DNA from: Rutidosis leptorrhynchoides
Taxonomy: Eukaryota; Streptophyta; Magnoliopsida; Asterales; Asteraceae
Direction: 5' to 3'
Length of the DNA: 64,000 nt
NCBI RefSeq assembly: GCF_046630445.1
Contig: NC_092336.1
Span: 503,517,001-503,581,000 of the forward strand
Position numbers and translations under genes: made by a program. The notes beneath the pieces were generated by a model. That model saw nothing but the letters and a program-made list of their open reading frames with translations. It did not search any database and had not been told where the DNA came from. Of this stretch, positions 13,403 through 26,870 are shown piece after piece; positions within the stretch are counted from its first letter, which is position 1; each line of letters starts with the position of its first letter.

Positions 13403-16327
13403 TGTAACGACCCTAGATTTTCCAACGTATTTATTAATAATTATTATTATTAATACTTGTGATTAAACAAATGTATGTTATTACATTTACTTGTTGCCAT
13501 GATTAACCGTACATGACTTTTAATTGCCTGAAACATCTTTGTGACACACGAAACTTTCACGAATAATATTTTTAGAATATTATTTACATTCATGATTAAG
13601 TTTATTAATCATTTTAATTAACTAAGGTTACTAGTTAATTACTTGGGCTTCGTTGGACTTAAGTGGTTAAATACTTGGACTTGGGCTTTAATTAATGTTA
13701 GTGGACTTAAAGAGCCCACCCTACTTCCTTAGTGGACTAGTTAGCCCACTAACACTTGTAAGTATTATTTAGAATATAACTAGTTAGTTGAAGTCACTTG
13801 GAATCTTGTTACATGTTACTTCCCATGTAATCACCCATAATAACCAATCTTTTAAGCATTACTTGCATGAGACTAGTGGACTCTTGCCCTCCCCCTTTCC
13901 TTCCTTGTGACCGACGGCCTAGAAGGCCTTGAAGGGTGCATTTTGTTTCACTTTTGTATTAATCCTCACTTGTATTCACTCATCTCCAAAAACACACACA
14001 TACTTGCTTCATCTTTTCTCTCATTTTTCTCTCCTTTTTCTCTCTAGATTGTAAGTAACTTGAACTTATTTTCTCTTCTTCTTTTCTTGTTAAAAACCGT
14101 GGCCTAGATCTTCATCATCATCATTCTTTGTTGTTTGTTGTTACTTGTCCTTGATTGTTGTTGATTACATATAGTTGTTTACTTACTTATGTTACTTACT
14201 TACATGTTTTCAAGAATCAAACTTATTAGTTTATTCTTCATCTTATCTTGTATTTACAAGAACAAGCAAGAACATAAGCTTTCTAGTTATGTTCTGCACT
14301 TGTTGTTTTAAAAAGATTTAAGTTCATGTGTTGTGAAAGCATACTTGTAATTCATGTTAGTAAACTTTAAAGTTTACTTTCTTAAAGATCAAACTTTGGT
14401 TTGAATCTTTAAAGTATGAACCACCATGAATTATTTACTTGTTTACTTAGTTTATTACTTCATATTATGCACTTTAAATTTATGTTTGTTGGTTGTTATT
14501 GGTCAAATGTTACTAGTTAACTTTGATCTCATTAATCTTGAACTAAAATTAACTTCAAAAGTTCAAGAACATGTAAGTAAGTTTCTTTAATTATAACTTG
14601 ATACACTTATGTTAGATCTAGACTTTTGAGTCTTGGATCTTCAAGGTCAAACTAAGAATTATGTTCTACAACTTAAGATCTTGATTTCATAAGTTTACTT
14701 TCAAGTTTGTAACTTATTATTAGTTTTAAAGTTCATGTATGTGTTAGATCTAAGACTTTGATGTAACTTTGGTTCATCAAAACACTTGCAACACTTAAGT
14801 GAGTTGTGCTTCATGTCTTAGACTTACACTTGGGTTATGATGGTCAAACCTTGGTGAAAATGATGCAAACACATCAACGTGTTGTACACTTGAAGCTATA
14901 TGCATCAAGGATGAGAACCATGATAAGCATCGAGCACCAAGAACCACCGGAACCTACTGACCCTACTGTTTTACTGTTTCTGTGTCTGACTTGTATGACC
15001 TGGGCTACTGTAACTATGATTTTCAGATAGCTCTGTTTGAGTAGATAACTTTTCATATAGGACTCGTCTTAATCCGAGTTACAGTTTAGGATTTATGGCC
15101 CTCCGACCGTCACTATGTCCATTTAACGTTGTGCTGAAAATTCTGACCTACTCGTACTTAGACCGTCGCCACGGTCAAACGAAGACGAGTTTGCTTCTGT
15201 AATTTTTACCACAACTAAAGGACTCATATACGGAGCCATGGCCACTGGTATCACCTTATTTCAGTAGGTGTAGAGGCCGTGGTGACTGACCGAACTCAGC
15301 CTTTGTTTTAAACTACTTTCATAAACGAAACTTACTTTACGCCTTTTTGTTAATGATGAATGATGATGACCCTTAAGACCTTATTTACATACTTTTAAAC
15401 CTATTCGGATGATTTACTGACTTAGTACTATTTGACTTAGGTTGAGGACCCGTTTGGACAACCTTCATTACTTGCTTACTTTCCGAGTCATACTTTACCG
15501 CTACTTTATCATTGTGAGTTATAGCATTCCCTTTTTACTTTAACTTATTTTGGGAACTGAGAATACATGCAGATTTTATGTTTTACATACTAGGCACGAG
15601 TACTTAAACTTTATATATGTGTGGGTTATATAACGGCATAAACACTCCCTTTAGCTCGGTAACGTTTAATCATTGGTTTTTGAACCGTGAACGTGAATCT
15701 TAGATATGGATCCATAGGGTTTGACATCCCCACTCGGGCTAGTCGCGCTAGCATTTTACGAGTGTTTAATACTTCGTAGACATACGCACTTTCCAAGTGT
15801 ACTTTCAGGGGGTAATATATTATTAAACGTTAATTTAGTTACCGAGTGCCCACGGTTGAGCATATACTTAAACGTACGGATTTGGATTACTGTTTTGAAA
15901 CGCTCTTTGTAGCACTGGAATCTCGTGGCCTACTTACATTACTGTTAAACTTAAACTATAGCTCACCAACCTTTGTGTTGACGTTTTTAAGCATATTTTT
16001 CTCAGGTGCTTAAGGTTGCTTTCGCTGTTATACTAGTCTTGCTGTAGACACCCGCTGCTTTAGAGATGTCACTGCATGAACGCTTACTTTTGCATTCAAA
16101 CTTTAGTACTTTTGAAACGATGATTTGTAACGACCATTGGGGTCACATACACTTATTAATTGCTTCTACTTAGTGAAGCAAACTTTTGATGTAAAACATT
16201 CGACGTCGGTTATGACGTCACTTTTATTATGAATGCAAACTCTTTTTGAAATCGCATATAGTACTTAACCTTGTTACGATCCTGTTGTTGATGGTCCGTA
16301 CATGATGATTTAGTACAGGGCATCACA
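13403..16327 (+). repeat. 5' LTR (2925 bp) of the decayed Ty3 element
   Basis: Long LTR with a CT-rich run (about 14010-14050) and no coding content. The small open frame at 14806-15030 recurs in the other LTR only because the LTRs are copies. Confidence 0.92.
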
Positions 16328-16329
16328 TT

Positions 16330-16341
16330 TGGTATCAGAGC
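16330..16341 (+). promoter_or_regulatory. Primer binding site, initiator tRNA-Met type
   Basis: TGGTATCAGAGC two bases after the LTR end is the usual plant site complementary to the 3' end of initiator tRNA-Met. It fixes + orientation. Confidence 0.9.
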
Positions 16342-19300
16342 ATTGGTTGTAGGGAATTAGGATGCATTAGTGAGTCTAAGACCGACCCGAGTAGGATTCA
16401 CTAATAGGACTAATCTACAACTTGCTAGTTTATTTGTTTCTGCGGAACCTGCTGCATGCTACTGTTATACTACTGCATGCCACTGCTTACTTCTACTGCT
16501 GTATGAGCTTACTGCATACTACCATTTCCTTTTACTGCTATGTAAACTCGCTGTATGCTTTTGTTTACTCTCACTACTGCATGCTGCCATCTGCTTGTAG
16601 CATGTTACTTCGATATGATACTGTTACTATTTGCCATGCTATATGCTGTTGTAAACGATCTAGGCTGCTGTAGTTGTTATGCCTGATTACGCTCTTGCAA
16701 CATGCCTACTATTCGCTATACCAACTTGGAGAATTATCCTTCCCAGTTCAGATGTTTTCCTGAACTACTTTCCCACTCGTTTAACCCTAAGAACTAGTAG
16801 TGTAATCCATCTGTTACTACTGCTCCACCGTTTCAGAGATCGAAACATTACTTCACGCAATCTAGAAGATTGATCAGTTGACACATACACTGTACGCTTT
16901 CATAACCGTCACTTAACTCTTTCATTCTTCACGACTGCTCAACGATCTAACGACACTTCTGCACTTAGGTCCCTACCACTCCTAGACATTGGAGAAGTCG
17001 GGAGGGCATTCCCTTTAATGAGGTCATAGTGTCTTCTACTAATACTCAGCTATACCCAAAGACTTGCGAGTCGCCTCGAGACATATCGTATCACTACTTG
17101 CTACACATACAACCCGACGCGAGACCTGGAATGAATATCTAGAAGGAACATAACAACGTTACCTGAATTCGAACCTTTGAAGAAACTTCGGGACACTTAG
17201 GCATTAATACATGATCTACGGAACCTACACACCCACATCGAGAAAATGTGAGATTAGTTATGTCGATTCCGTTTTGAGATGACATAGATAAAGCACCGTT
17301 AGATGAAATTGTGTATAATTGGAAGTGATCACGTTACATTGACCATATGAAATGATATTGGAATGAACGTACGATTTGGTACAATATAATGATGCCAGGC
17401 CAGCGTGATTATATTGAAGTAAATCATGCAGAAGTTCCAATGTTACTACATGAGGAATATGGGGTGATCCAGGGAAAATCTTGGCAGAGATCATTTAAGC
17501 ATACACATCATAGTTTGTTAAAGGTAGGGAAGGGATAACCACGTAGTGTAGATACTGTACAAGAAGGGCCTTGATTGCAGAATTGATAACCCGAAAATTT
17601 GTTATAAATATCGACACCCTGGACATTTAAAGAGAGAGTTCTCATATAGGAAAAACTTTAAACTTACCTGCGATAAAGAAAACATTATGGAAACTTGCAT
17701 GGATCCTGATTCTTGTTAGGGTACGTTTTGGCACAACATTTTATCGTCTCGGAATTGTTTAATACTAGAATGATAGAAACCTTACATCTAAGAACCTTAG
17801 TATTATCATGAATAATAAACCATCAACAACCATGGGAATTAAGTATTCTATAGGACACAAGCAAATGGTAAACTGAGGAATATAGAGGAATAATTTAAGG
17901 TAGTACTTTACGATTAACAGGTGGGTCATTTGAAGATGACCTCATATTAACCAAACTTGGGAGTTTTAATGTAGTAGTTGAAAAGGATTAGTTACCTACG
18001 TACAGGCATATGTTATTTGAGAAGATTGATAGAATTTTTCATAGTAGTACAGTAAGATTTGATTTGGGATGAACTTTAAGATTAACCTAATACTCATCAA
18101 GTTAGGAAGCTTTGATGAAATAGTTGGAACGAACTGACTTTCAAGGATGAAAGCGGAATTCATTTATAATGAGGAGAAATTATTCGTATACCTCGCAAGA
18201 ATGGTGAAACTATTATGGGAAGAGATGTAGCCCGAAAACTGAACCTTATTAGTTACATGACAACAAGTCGAAATCCCACAATGGAAATGGGAAGAAATTT
18301 ATCACTAAACTACCAAAGACGATAAGGCGGTTAGGACATCATCTGGGTTATTATTGACCATCTCGCCAAATCTGCTCACTTTCTACTCGCAAGAGAAACC
18401 GATACAATGGACAAACTTGCACAACGATACTTAAAGGAAATTGTATTCCGTCACTTCAGCAGTTCAAACTCTATATTAAAGATTACCTGGGAATCTCATT
18501 TGATACTCATTCTTACGCAACTCTAAATCCTAACTTATTACGAGGAATTTCTTATTCGATGATAACCACAACATCATCCTTCTTACCTCGATACCCGTCA
18601 TACCAGTTCGAAATTTCCCTAAAATCAATGAGTGGTTAACTCTCATCCTCGTACTCTTCCAATCGTATCCCACTTATAAGCAACAACTTCACACTTAAGC
18701 ATTTTTTTTTGGTCAAAAGACTTATGCCCTACTAATAGTCGCCAATCACATATAAATTCAATGGTTTTCATTACCTCAAATATCACTCGAAATTTTCAAA
18801 AGTCTTTTACTCGATTCTCATCAATCTTTTCCAACTTGTAACCTCCGAAATATGAAAATTTTATTTGCCAAAATTTTACACACATTATTTTACCGTGCTA
18901 TCCTCTCAAAGCTTTATAAAAATAAATTATTTTGTTTGCCATTCATGCAAATTTTTGAAATCGTACCCGTTATATAAAATGAAGTAAATGATTACTTATT
19001 TTTGACAAGTACATATGAAACTTTACTTTCACTTTTACAAATCAAATCTTTCATTCAAAAGATATTATGCTTTGAACAGTACGTGTTGTACATAACCCTA
19101 ATTTACTAAGAACTTCGTTTCTTCTCTTACATAAACAATTTCTATAAAAATTTCGTTGCTTATTATATATAAAACTTCTTGTGTTATTCGTATCCAAGTC
19201 ATCATAAGGGCTTTATAACCGTCAAAATCGAGAGATTCAGGTATATGTGATAAAGGCACTGACTACCACGTCATGTAAGGCCTTCGGACATCCACATAAA

Positions 19301-21423
19301 CCATTCAAGACTCTTGCGTTACCCCATGGATTTACTTCACCACACATGTTGGAACAATGCTCTTTCTTACGTAACTCTAAGTCCTAACTCATTCCAAGAA
19401 ACTCTCATTTAAGTAACATTAACACCATCGGTATTCTGACTCCATTATTAGTCATGACCTATTTGGCATTTTGCAAATTCAAGAAGCGATTAACTTCTCA
19501 TCCTCGTGCTCTATCCTTCGTACCTCACTTTTTAGCAATGGCTTCGCACGTGAATATTTCAGCCCAAAGACTTGTGTCCAGATAATTACCAAAACTACAT
19601 TTATGTCATTAGTTTTCATTACCTAGTAACTGGTCACCCAATGATTCAAAGGTTTTCCACTCAATCTTTTTCAACTCGTAACCTTTGAAATACGAAAAAC
19701 TATGTTTATCAAAATTTTTACACGTTGTTTATATGTGCGGTCCTCACAAGATTTACAGACAATGAAAATACTAAAAACTTTTCTGTCACTTATACGATTT
19801 GTAAAATCGTATATGTATAAATTTATACTTACTTATTTTGATACTAAGTTATATCTTCAAATTATTTAAAAACCGCTCCTTTACCGAGTTATTCAACTTA
19901 AGTCAAATAGTTTTGTGCAAAATGGTACATGTTGTACCTACTTCTAAATTTACTAGGAACTTCGTTCCGTTTACGTTGTCACAACAAACATTTAAAGGTT
20001 TTGTTTTTCAAAACTCCGTTAGTTGATTTTATTAAAGGTTTTCGTATTATACTACACCATGTATGGAACACACTTTTTCTCGCCATCTGTTAAGAGATGA
20101 AACTTACTATTCAGATCTTTTGTTTAAAAAAAAAAAAAAACTCTTGAGCCACTTTGGATGGCGGTTTTATAAAACTTGTTAGAAAATCTTTGCACCCATA
20201 AAATGTTCTTTTTAAAGCTAGACATGACAAAAACGCGGGCCGATAAATCAGTTTTCTGAGGTACACTCATTGGTCACCCTATTGTAGGAAAGGTACTAGG
20301 TGGGTTACTGTTCTCAATACTTCACGGCGAATCACAACACCCTCGTAAACCTCATCTCTATGAATCAGTATGTTGAGACACAAGAATCATTTTTGGAGAT
20401 TCTTTTCACTCGGAGTAAACCATTCGTTAGGACCCAGGGTTCACGTATCTCCACATCCATACATCCCCTTAAGTACACGGATAAATTCAAAACAAACCAC
20501 TCGAAGAGTTCACTCTCGTTCAAAGACCACACCTTTCGTGCGGCTTTCCTTCGAAAATGTAATATAAGATACTTTGAGAACCTATGAATCTTGTTATCCC
20601 TTGGGAGGGGACTGCTTAAAATATTTACGGCACTGATGTGGATACTCTATATGTTCCTCCTTCATTGGTTACAACTGTATGTTGCTCTAGTTAACGTTAA
20701 CCCTAACTTCAACATGTAACTGAAAGGATGAAGTTACATTACGGAACTGTGTTTTCATTTCATCCAAGGATAGGTTCACCTGCAGTATGGTAAACTAGGT
20801 GGTATCCCTCATTGTTCGTTCAGACCGTTCTGAAGACGCTATGAATATTTATGGCTTGAAAGTCCAACTGGTCACTTTTAGCTAAAATTTCAATTCACTT
20901 ATTCAAATGAAACGTTCTTAAATATCGGATTCCTTATGCCTATGGTCCCCTTCCGAAATCAAGGGGTTAGTAAAAATCTGTGGCTAACACTATCCAGAAA
21001 TCAAATCGCATGGTTGTGATCACCATGTTTTCCATCCTACCTGTCAGCTTTGTATTACGACATAAGCGCTCGATATTTTAGATGAGCCTAGAAATATTCA
21101 TGATGCATTCCACGCATCCAACTTACCGAAGATGCCTGTAAGGCTAAACACACCATCTTTCCTTTGTGGATATACATTCAGATGACATACTCAGGTTAAT
21201 CGGAAACGGAATCAATTTGTTGATCACTTAGGACAAGAGACTTAATTAATGGCAGATGCCTATTCTTACTTTCGTACGCCGAAATACCTTTCAAGGTAAA
21301 CAACTTACTTCTGAACCCACGAGTCCCACGGAACTTTGATACGCCCCTTCTTGTTCGAATACGGTACCATTGTTGGTCACTCCTTAAAATTTCGGGACGA
21401 AATTTTCTTTAACAGGTGGGTAA
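16342..21423 (+). pseudogene. Decayed gag-pol interior of the Ty3 element
   Basis: Near 16420-16640 there is a loose repeat of CTGCATGC/CTACTG words. Integrase traces are readable at about 18270-18300 (IPQWKWE) and 18340-18460 ([25 protein letters not shown]), matching the DDE core region of Ty3 chromovirus integrases. A polyprotein C-terminal trace (FHASNLPK, VDHLG) is at about 21100-21235. Everything else is broken by stops and shifts. The stretch 18650-20100 contains two diverged copies of a similar AT-rich block (compare about 18590-18860 with 19430-19720), pointing to an internal duplication. Confidence 0.7.
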
Positions 21424-24343
21424 TGTAACGACCCTGGATTTTCCAACGTATTTATTAATAATTATTATTATTAATTCTGGTGATTAAACAAATGTATGTT
21501 ATTACATTTACTTGTTGCCATGATTAACCGTACATGACTATTAATTGCCCGAAACGTCTTTGTGACACACGAAACTTTCATGAATAATATTTTTAGAATA
21601 TTATTTACATTCATGATTAAGTTTATTAATCATTTTAATTAACTAAGGTTACTAGTTAATTACTTGAGCTTCGTTGGACTTAAGTTGTTAAATACTTGGA
21701 CTTGGGCTTTAATTAATGTTAGTGGACTTAAAGAGCCCACCCTACTTCCTTAGTGGACTAGTTAGCCCACTAACTCTTGTAAGTATTATTTAGAATATAA
21801 CTAGTTAGTTGAAGTCACTTGGAATCTTGTTACATGTTACTTCCCATGTAATCACCCATAATAACCAATCTTTTAAGCTTTACTTGCATGAGACTAGTGG
21901 ACTCTTACCCTCCCCCTTTCCTTCCTTGTGACCGACGGCCTAGAAGGCCTTGAAGGGTGCATTTTGTTTCACTTTTGTATTAATCCTCACTTGTATTCTC
22001 TCATCTCCAAAAACACACACATACTTGCTTCATCTTTTCTCTCATTTTTCTCTCCTTTTTCTCTCTAGATTGTAAGTAACTTGAACTTATTTTCTCTTCT
22101 TCTTTTCTTGTTAAAACCGTGGCCTAGATCTTCATCATCATCATTCTTTGTTGTTTGTTGTTACTTGTCCTTGATTGTTGTTGATTACATATAGTTGTTT
22201 ACTTGTGTTACTTACTTACATGTTTTCAAGAATCAAACTTATTAGTTTATTCTTCATCTTATCTTGTATTTACAAGAACAAGCAAGAACATAAGCTTTCT
22301 AGTTATGTTCTACACTTGTTATTTTAAAAAGATTTAAGTTCATGTGTTGTGAAAGCATACTTGTAATTCATGTTAGTAAACTTTAAAGTTTACTTTTTTA
22401 AAGATCAAACTTTGGTTTGAATCTTTAAAGTATGAACTACCATGAATTATTTACTTGTTTACTTAGTTTATTACTTCATATTATGCACTTTAAATTTATG
22501 TTTGTTGGTTGTTATTGGTCAAATGTTACTAGTTAACTTTGATCTCATTAATCTTGAACTAAAATTAACTTCAAAAGTTCAAGAACATGTAAGTAAGTTT
22601 CTTTAATTATAACTTGATACACTTATGTTAGATCTAGACTTTTGAGTCTTGGATCTTCAAGGTCAAACTAAGAATTATGTTCTACAACTTAAGATCTTGA
22701 TTTCATAAGTTTACTTTCAAGTTTGTAACTTATTATTAGTTTTAAAGTTCATGTATGTGTTAGATCTAAGACTTTGATGTAACTTTGGTTCATCAAAACA
22801 CTTGCAACACTTAAGTGAGTTGTGCTTCATGTCTTAGACTTACACTTGGGTTATGATGGTCAAACCTTGGTGAAAATGATGCAAACACATCAACGTGTTG
22901 TACACTTGAAGCTATATGCATCAAGGATGAGAACCATGATAAGCATCGAGCACCAAGAACCACCGGAACCTACTGACCCTACTGTTTTACTGTTTCTGTG
23001 TCTGACCTGTATGACCTGGGCTACTGTAACTATGATTTTCAGATATCTCTGTTCGAGTAGATAACTTTTCATATAGGACTCGTCTTAATCCGAGTTACGG
23101 TTTAGGATTTATGGCCCTCCGACCGTCACTATGTCTATTTAACGTTGTGCTGAAAATTCTGACCTACTCGCACTTAGACCGTCGCCACGGTCAAACGAAG
23201 ATGAGTTTGCTTCTGTAATTTTTACCACAACTAAAGGACTCATATACGGAGCCATGGCCACTGGTCTCACCTTATTTCAGTAGGTGTAGAGGCCGTGGCG
23301 ACTGACCGAACTCAGCCTTTGTTTTAAACTACTTTCATAAACGAAACTTACTTTACGCCTTTTTGTTAATGATGAATGATGATGACCCTTAAGACCTTAT
23401 TTACATACTTTTAAACCTATTCAGACGATTTACTGACTTAGTACTATTTGACTTAGGTTGAGGACCCGTTTGGACAACCTTCATTACTTGCTTACTTTCC
23501 GAGTCATACTTTACCGCTACTTTATCATTGTGAGTTATAGCATTCCCTTTTTACTTTAACTTATTTTGGGAACTGAGAATACATGCGGATTTTATGTTTT
23601 ACATACTAGGCACGAGTACTTAAACTTTATATATGTGTGGGTTATATAACGGCATAAACATTCCCTTTAGCTCGGTAACGTTTAATCATTGGTTTTTGAA
23701 CCGTGAATGCGAATCTTAGATATGGATCCATAGGGTTTGACATCCCCACTCGGGCTAGTCGCGCTAGCATTTAACGAGTGTTTAATACTTCGTAGACATA
23801 CGCACTTGCCAAGTGTACTTTCAGGGGGTAATATATTATTAAACGTTAAGTTAGTTACCGAGTGCCCACGGTTGAGTATATACTTAAACGTACGGATTTG
23901 GATTACTGTTTTGAAACGCTCTTTGTAGCACTGAAATCTCATGGCCTACTTACATTACTGTTATACTTAAACTATAGCTCACCAACCTTTGTGTTGACGT
24001 TTTTAAGCATGTTTTTCTCAGGTGCTTAAGGTTGCTTCAGCTGTTATACTAGTCTTGCTGTAGACACCCGCTGCTTTAGAGATGTCACTGCATGAACGCT
24101 TACTTTTGCATTCAAACTTTAGTACTTTTGAAATGATGATTTGTAACGACCATTGGGGTCACATACACTTATTAATTGCTTCTACTTAGTGAAGCAAACT
24201 TTTGATGTAAAACATTCGACGTCGGTTATGACGTCACTTTTATTATGAATGCAAACTCTTTTTGAAATCACATATAGTACTTAACCTTGTAACGATCCTG
24301 TTGTTGATGGTCCGTACATGATGATTTAGTACGGGGCATCATA
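21424..24343 (+). repeat. 3' LTR (2920 bp) of the decayed Ty3 element
   Basis: Copy of 13403-16327 with scattered single-base differences. The final C to T change makes the end CATCATA instead of CATCACA. Confidence 0.92.
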
Positions 24344-24768
24344 GAATGGTCACATGCTATCTCAGAAGCGACATTATGGGCTTCGGGCGTCCAACTTCGC
24401 GAATTATTTGTGACCCTGCTACTGTTTTGCAATGTCAGTAAGTCATTACAACTATGGGAGTAACATTGGCAGGCGTTATCGGACGACATTCTTCGTAACA
24501 AAAGAAAATTGTTCAACTTCCCCGATCTAATCCTCACCGACGCACAGCTTAAGAATTATTGCTTGGTCGAAATACATGGCATATTAAATAAAAATGGAAA
24601 ATCATTAGATGATTACCCTGACCTCCCACAACCCGACCCATCTATGCTTACGCAAATGGACAACCGGCTGATTCGAGAAGAGTTAAACTTCCACATAAAG
24701 GACATGCATATTTTACATGAAACCCTCTTCAGTTCTCTCAACCCAGAACAACTTGCTATTTATCACCA
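24344..24768 (+). pseudogene. Helitron helicase segment before the PIF1 domain
   Basis: Reading resumes at the GAATG duplication with EWSHAISEATLWAS and LRELFVTLLLFCNVSK, then LFNFPDLILTDAQLKNYCLV and LNPEQLAIYHQ, family-typical for the link into the PIF1-like helicase. A stop TAA lies at 24461-24463. The exon ends at 24768 in CACCAG|GTATCT. Confidence 0.88.
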
Positions 24769-24992
24769 GGTATCTGTCATCGTTTGCCAACAGGTTGTCA
24801 TCCTTTGCTTAAAATTTTTAAATACAATTTTTTAAAAAAATAACACCTACAGGTCATGGTATCCACAAAACAAGAACTTGGGCATTTTTCCCTTTTCTGT
24901 TCCTGGTGGGAGTCGGCAACCCTTCCTCAACCCCGATGCCCTTTTCTTTTTATAAAAAGAATACTTGACCATTTGTAAACTGCTATCAACAG
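24769..24992 (+). other. Intron in the Helitron helicase
   Basis: Donor GTATCT at 24769 and acceptor CAACAG at 24992 join IYHQ to VIGAV, the normal PIF1 start. A second acceptor-like CTACAG at about 24852 is not needed. Confidence 0.65.
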
Positions 24993-25096
24993 GTCATCGG
25001 AGCCGTCACACAGAAAAAAGGAGAGCTTTTCTTCTTATATGGTCCAGGTGGCACCGGCAATACATTCCTATATACCGCTGTACTCACTAATGCGCC
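24993..25096 (+). pseudogene. PIF1-like helicase Walker A exon, lysine changed
   Basis: The exon encodes [19 protein letters not shown], the Walker A (P-loop) of PIF1/Helitron helicases. The invariant lysine of GTGKT is asparagine here (AAT codon), which should abolish ATP binding and hydrolysis. The exon runs, in the same frame, straight into retroelement RNase H coding sequence near 25080-25100. The stretch between Walker A and Walker B is missing from both sides, so a deletion accompanied or followed the LTR insertion. Confidence 0.85.
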
Positions 25097-26870
25097 GATC
25101 ATGATAACACCAAATTGGAATCTATCGTTTGAACTAATGTGCGATGCAAGTGATTTTGCAATGGGAGCCGTTTTAGGACAAAGGATTGAAAAACGATTTC
25201 AACCTATATATTATGCTAGTAAGACGTTACAAGGAGCACAAACGAACTATACAACTACTGAAAAAGAACTCCTTGCTATTGTCTTTGCTTTTGACAAATT
25301 TCGTTCATATCTCGTTCTAGCAAAAACGGTGGTCTATACCGACCATTCTGCTCTTAGATACCTATTTTCGAAACAAGATGCCAAACCAAGATTAATCCGT
25401 TGGATCTTACTCTTACAAGAGTTCGATATTGAAATCCGAGATAAAAGAGGAGCAGAAAATCTCGCCGCTGAACATCTTTCTCGTCTTGAAAATCCCGAAT
25501 TAGAAGTTCTAAATGAATCGGCCATACAAGACAACTTTCCTGATGAATATCTATTGAAGATAGATTATACTGAAATTCCATGGTTTGCAGACTATGCAAA
25601 CTACTTAGTATGTAAATTCCTTAAAAAAGGATTATCGTACCAAAAACGAAAGAAATTCTTCAGTGATATAAAACACTATTTCTGGGAAGATCCACATTTG
25701 TTTAAAAGTTGTCCCGATGGAATAATACGCCGATGTGTATTCGGAGATGAAGCTAGTAAAATTTTAAACCATTGTCACACAGGACCAACAGGAGGGCATT
25801 ATGGGCCTCAACTAACAGCAAGAAAATTTTATGATGCTGGATTCTATTGGCCTACAATTTACAAAGACGCTCACCTTCTTTGAAAATCCTGTGATGCTTG
25901 TCAAAGGGCCGGAAAAATAAGTCAACGTGATGAAATGCCACAAAATGTCATTCAAGTATGTGAAGTATTTGACATTTGGGGTATTGACTTTATGGGTCCA
26001 TTTCCAAAATCTCATAATAATCTCTATATTCTCGTCGCCATTGATTATGTATCTAAATGGGCGGAAGCACAAGCTCTCCCAACTAACGATGCACGAGTTG
26101 TAGTCAACTTTTTAAAACGTCTTTTTGCAAGGTTTGGAACACCGAAAGCTTTAATAAGTGATCGGGGAACTCATTTATGTAATAATCAACTTGAGAAAGT
26201 TCTTAAAAGATATGGTGTAACTCATAAAATCTCCACCGCATATCATCCACAAACAAGTGGACAAGTTGAAAATATCAACCGAGCTTTAAAACGTATTCTA
26301 GAGAAAACCGTAGGATCAAATCCGAAGGAATGGTCCATTAAATTGGAGGATGCACTCTGGGCTTTTAGAACAGCCTACAAAACTCCAATTGGAACCACAC
26401 CTTTTAGACTCGTTTATGGAAAAGCATGTCATCTTCCAGTAGAAATTGAACACAAAGCATTTTGGGCTTTGAAGACATGTAATCTTGATTTACATGAAGC
26501 TGGATGTCTACGATTAAGTCAACTAAACGAATTAGAAGAATTAAGACATGAAGCATATGAAAATTCGTTAATCTATAAAGAAAGAACGAAGAAATGGCAT
26601 GATAAAAGAATCAGAAGTTCAAAAGAATTTAAAGAAGGAGACAGAGTTCTTCTTTTCAATTCACGATTCAAGCTATTTCCTGGAAAATTGAAATCAAGAT
26701 GGTCTGGACCATTCATAGTCAAAAGAGTTTTCCCATACGGAACGATAGAATTAATAAATTCAAATGGAATTGAATTTAAAGTTAATGGTCACAGAGTTAA
26801 ACATTACATAGATAATCCGATGGAAGTCGACAACGAAGTTAATCACAATTTCGATACCACAGCTAACTAA
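25097..26870 (+). pseudogene. Athila-like pol remnant: RNase H and integrase, one stop
   Basis: RNase H motifs are [15 protein letters not shown] at the start, the TEKELLAIV region, and [10 protein letters not shown]. Integrase follows with an HHCC zinc site (GGHYG, CDACQ) and the DDE triad in [17 protein letters not shown] and [15 protein letters not shown]. The C-terminal end carries the [10 protein letters not shown] and LKSRWSGPF blocks. The single break is TGA at 25881-25883, between the zinc-site histidines and cysteines. The frame otherwise stays open to 26870. Integrase inserts the cDNA; RNase H degrades the RNA template strand. The sequence is typical of the Athila/Tat side of Ty3 elements rather than chromoviruses: no chromodomain is seen. 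Confidence 0.9.

Larger units (their letters stand above)
13403..24343 (+). mobile_element. Ty3-type LTR retrotransposon, interior decayed, LTRs nearly identical
   Basis: LTRs at 13403-16327 and 21424-24343 start TGTAACGACC and end CATCACA (right copy CATCATA). A perfect 5-bp duplication GAATG flanks the element (13398-13402, 24344-24348). A tRNA-Met primer site follows the left LTR, and the polypurine-like AACAGGTGGGT precedes the right one. Only remnants of pol are readable inside: an integrase piece near 18270-18470 and a C-terminal piece near 21090-21240. No frame longer than 100 codons survives, yet the LTRs look nearly identical. It therefore probably moved as a non-autonomous copy. Confidence 0.92.

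Noticed and set aside
12978..13466. Single 162-codon frame starting in an LTR
   Set aside because: Its first ten codons are LTR sequence and its last part is the next LTR; only the middle is Helitron coding DNA.
14806..15030. Open frame repeated at 22822-23064, apparently conserved coding
   Set aside because: Both lie at the same place in the two LTRs of one element; conservation is due to LTR duplication and there is no motif.
24993..25883. PIF1 P-loop fused in frame to RNase H as a novel chimeric protein
   Set aside because: The shared frame has a one in three chance, a stop follows at 25881, and upstream exons are broken. Treated as a junction, not a gene.
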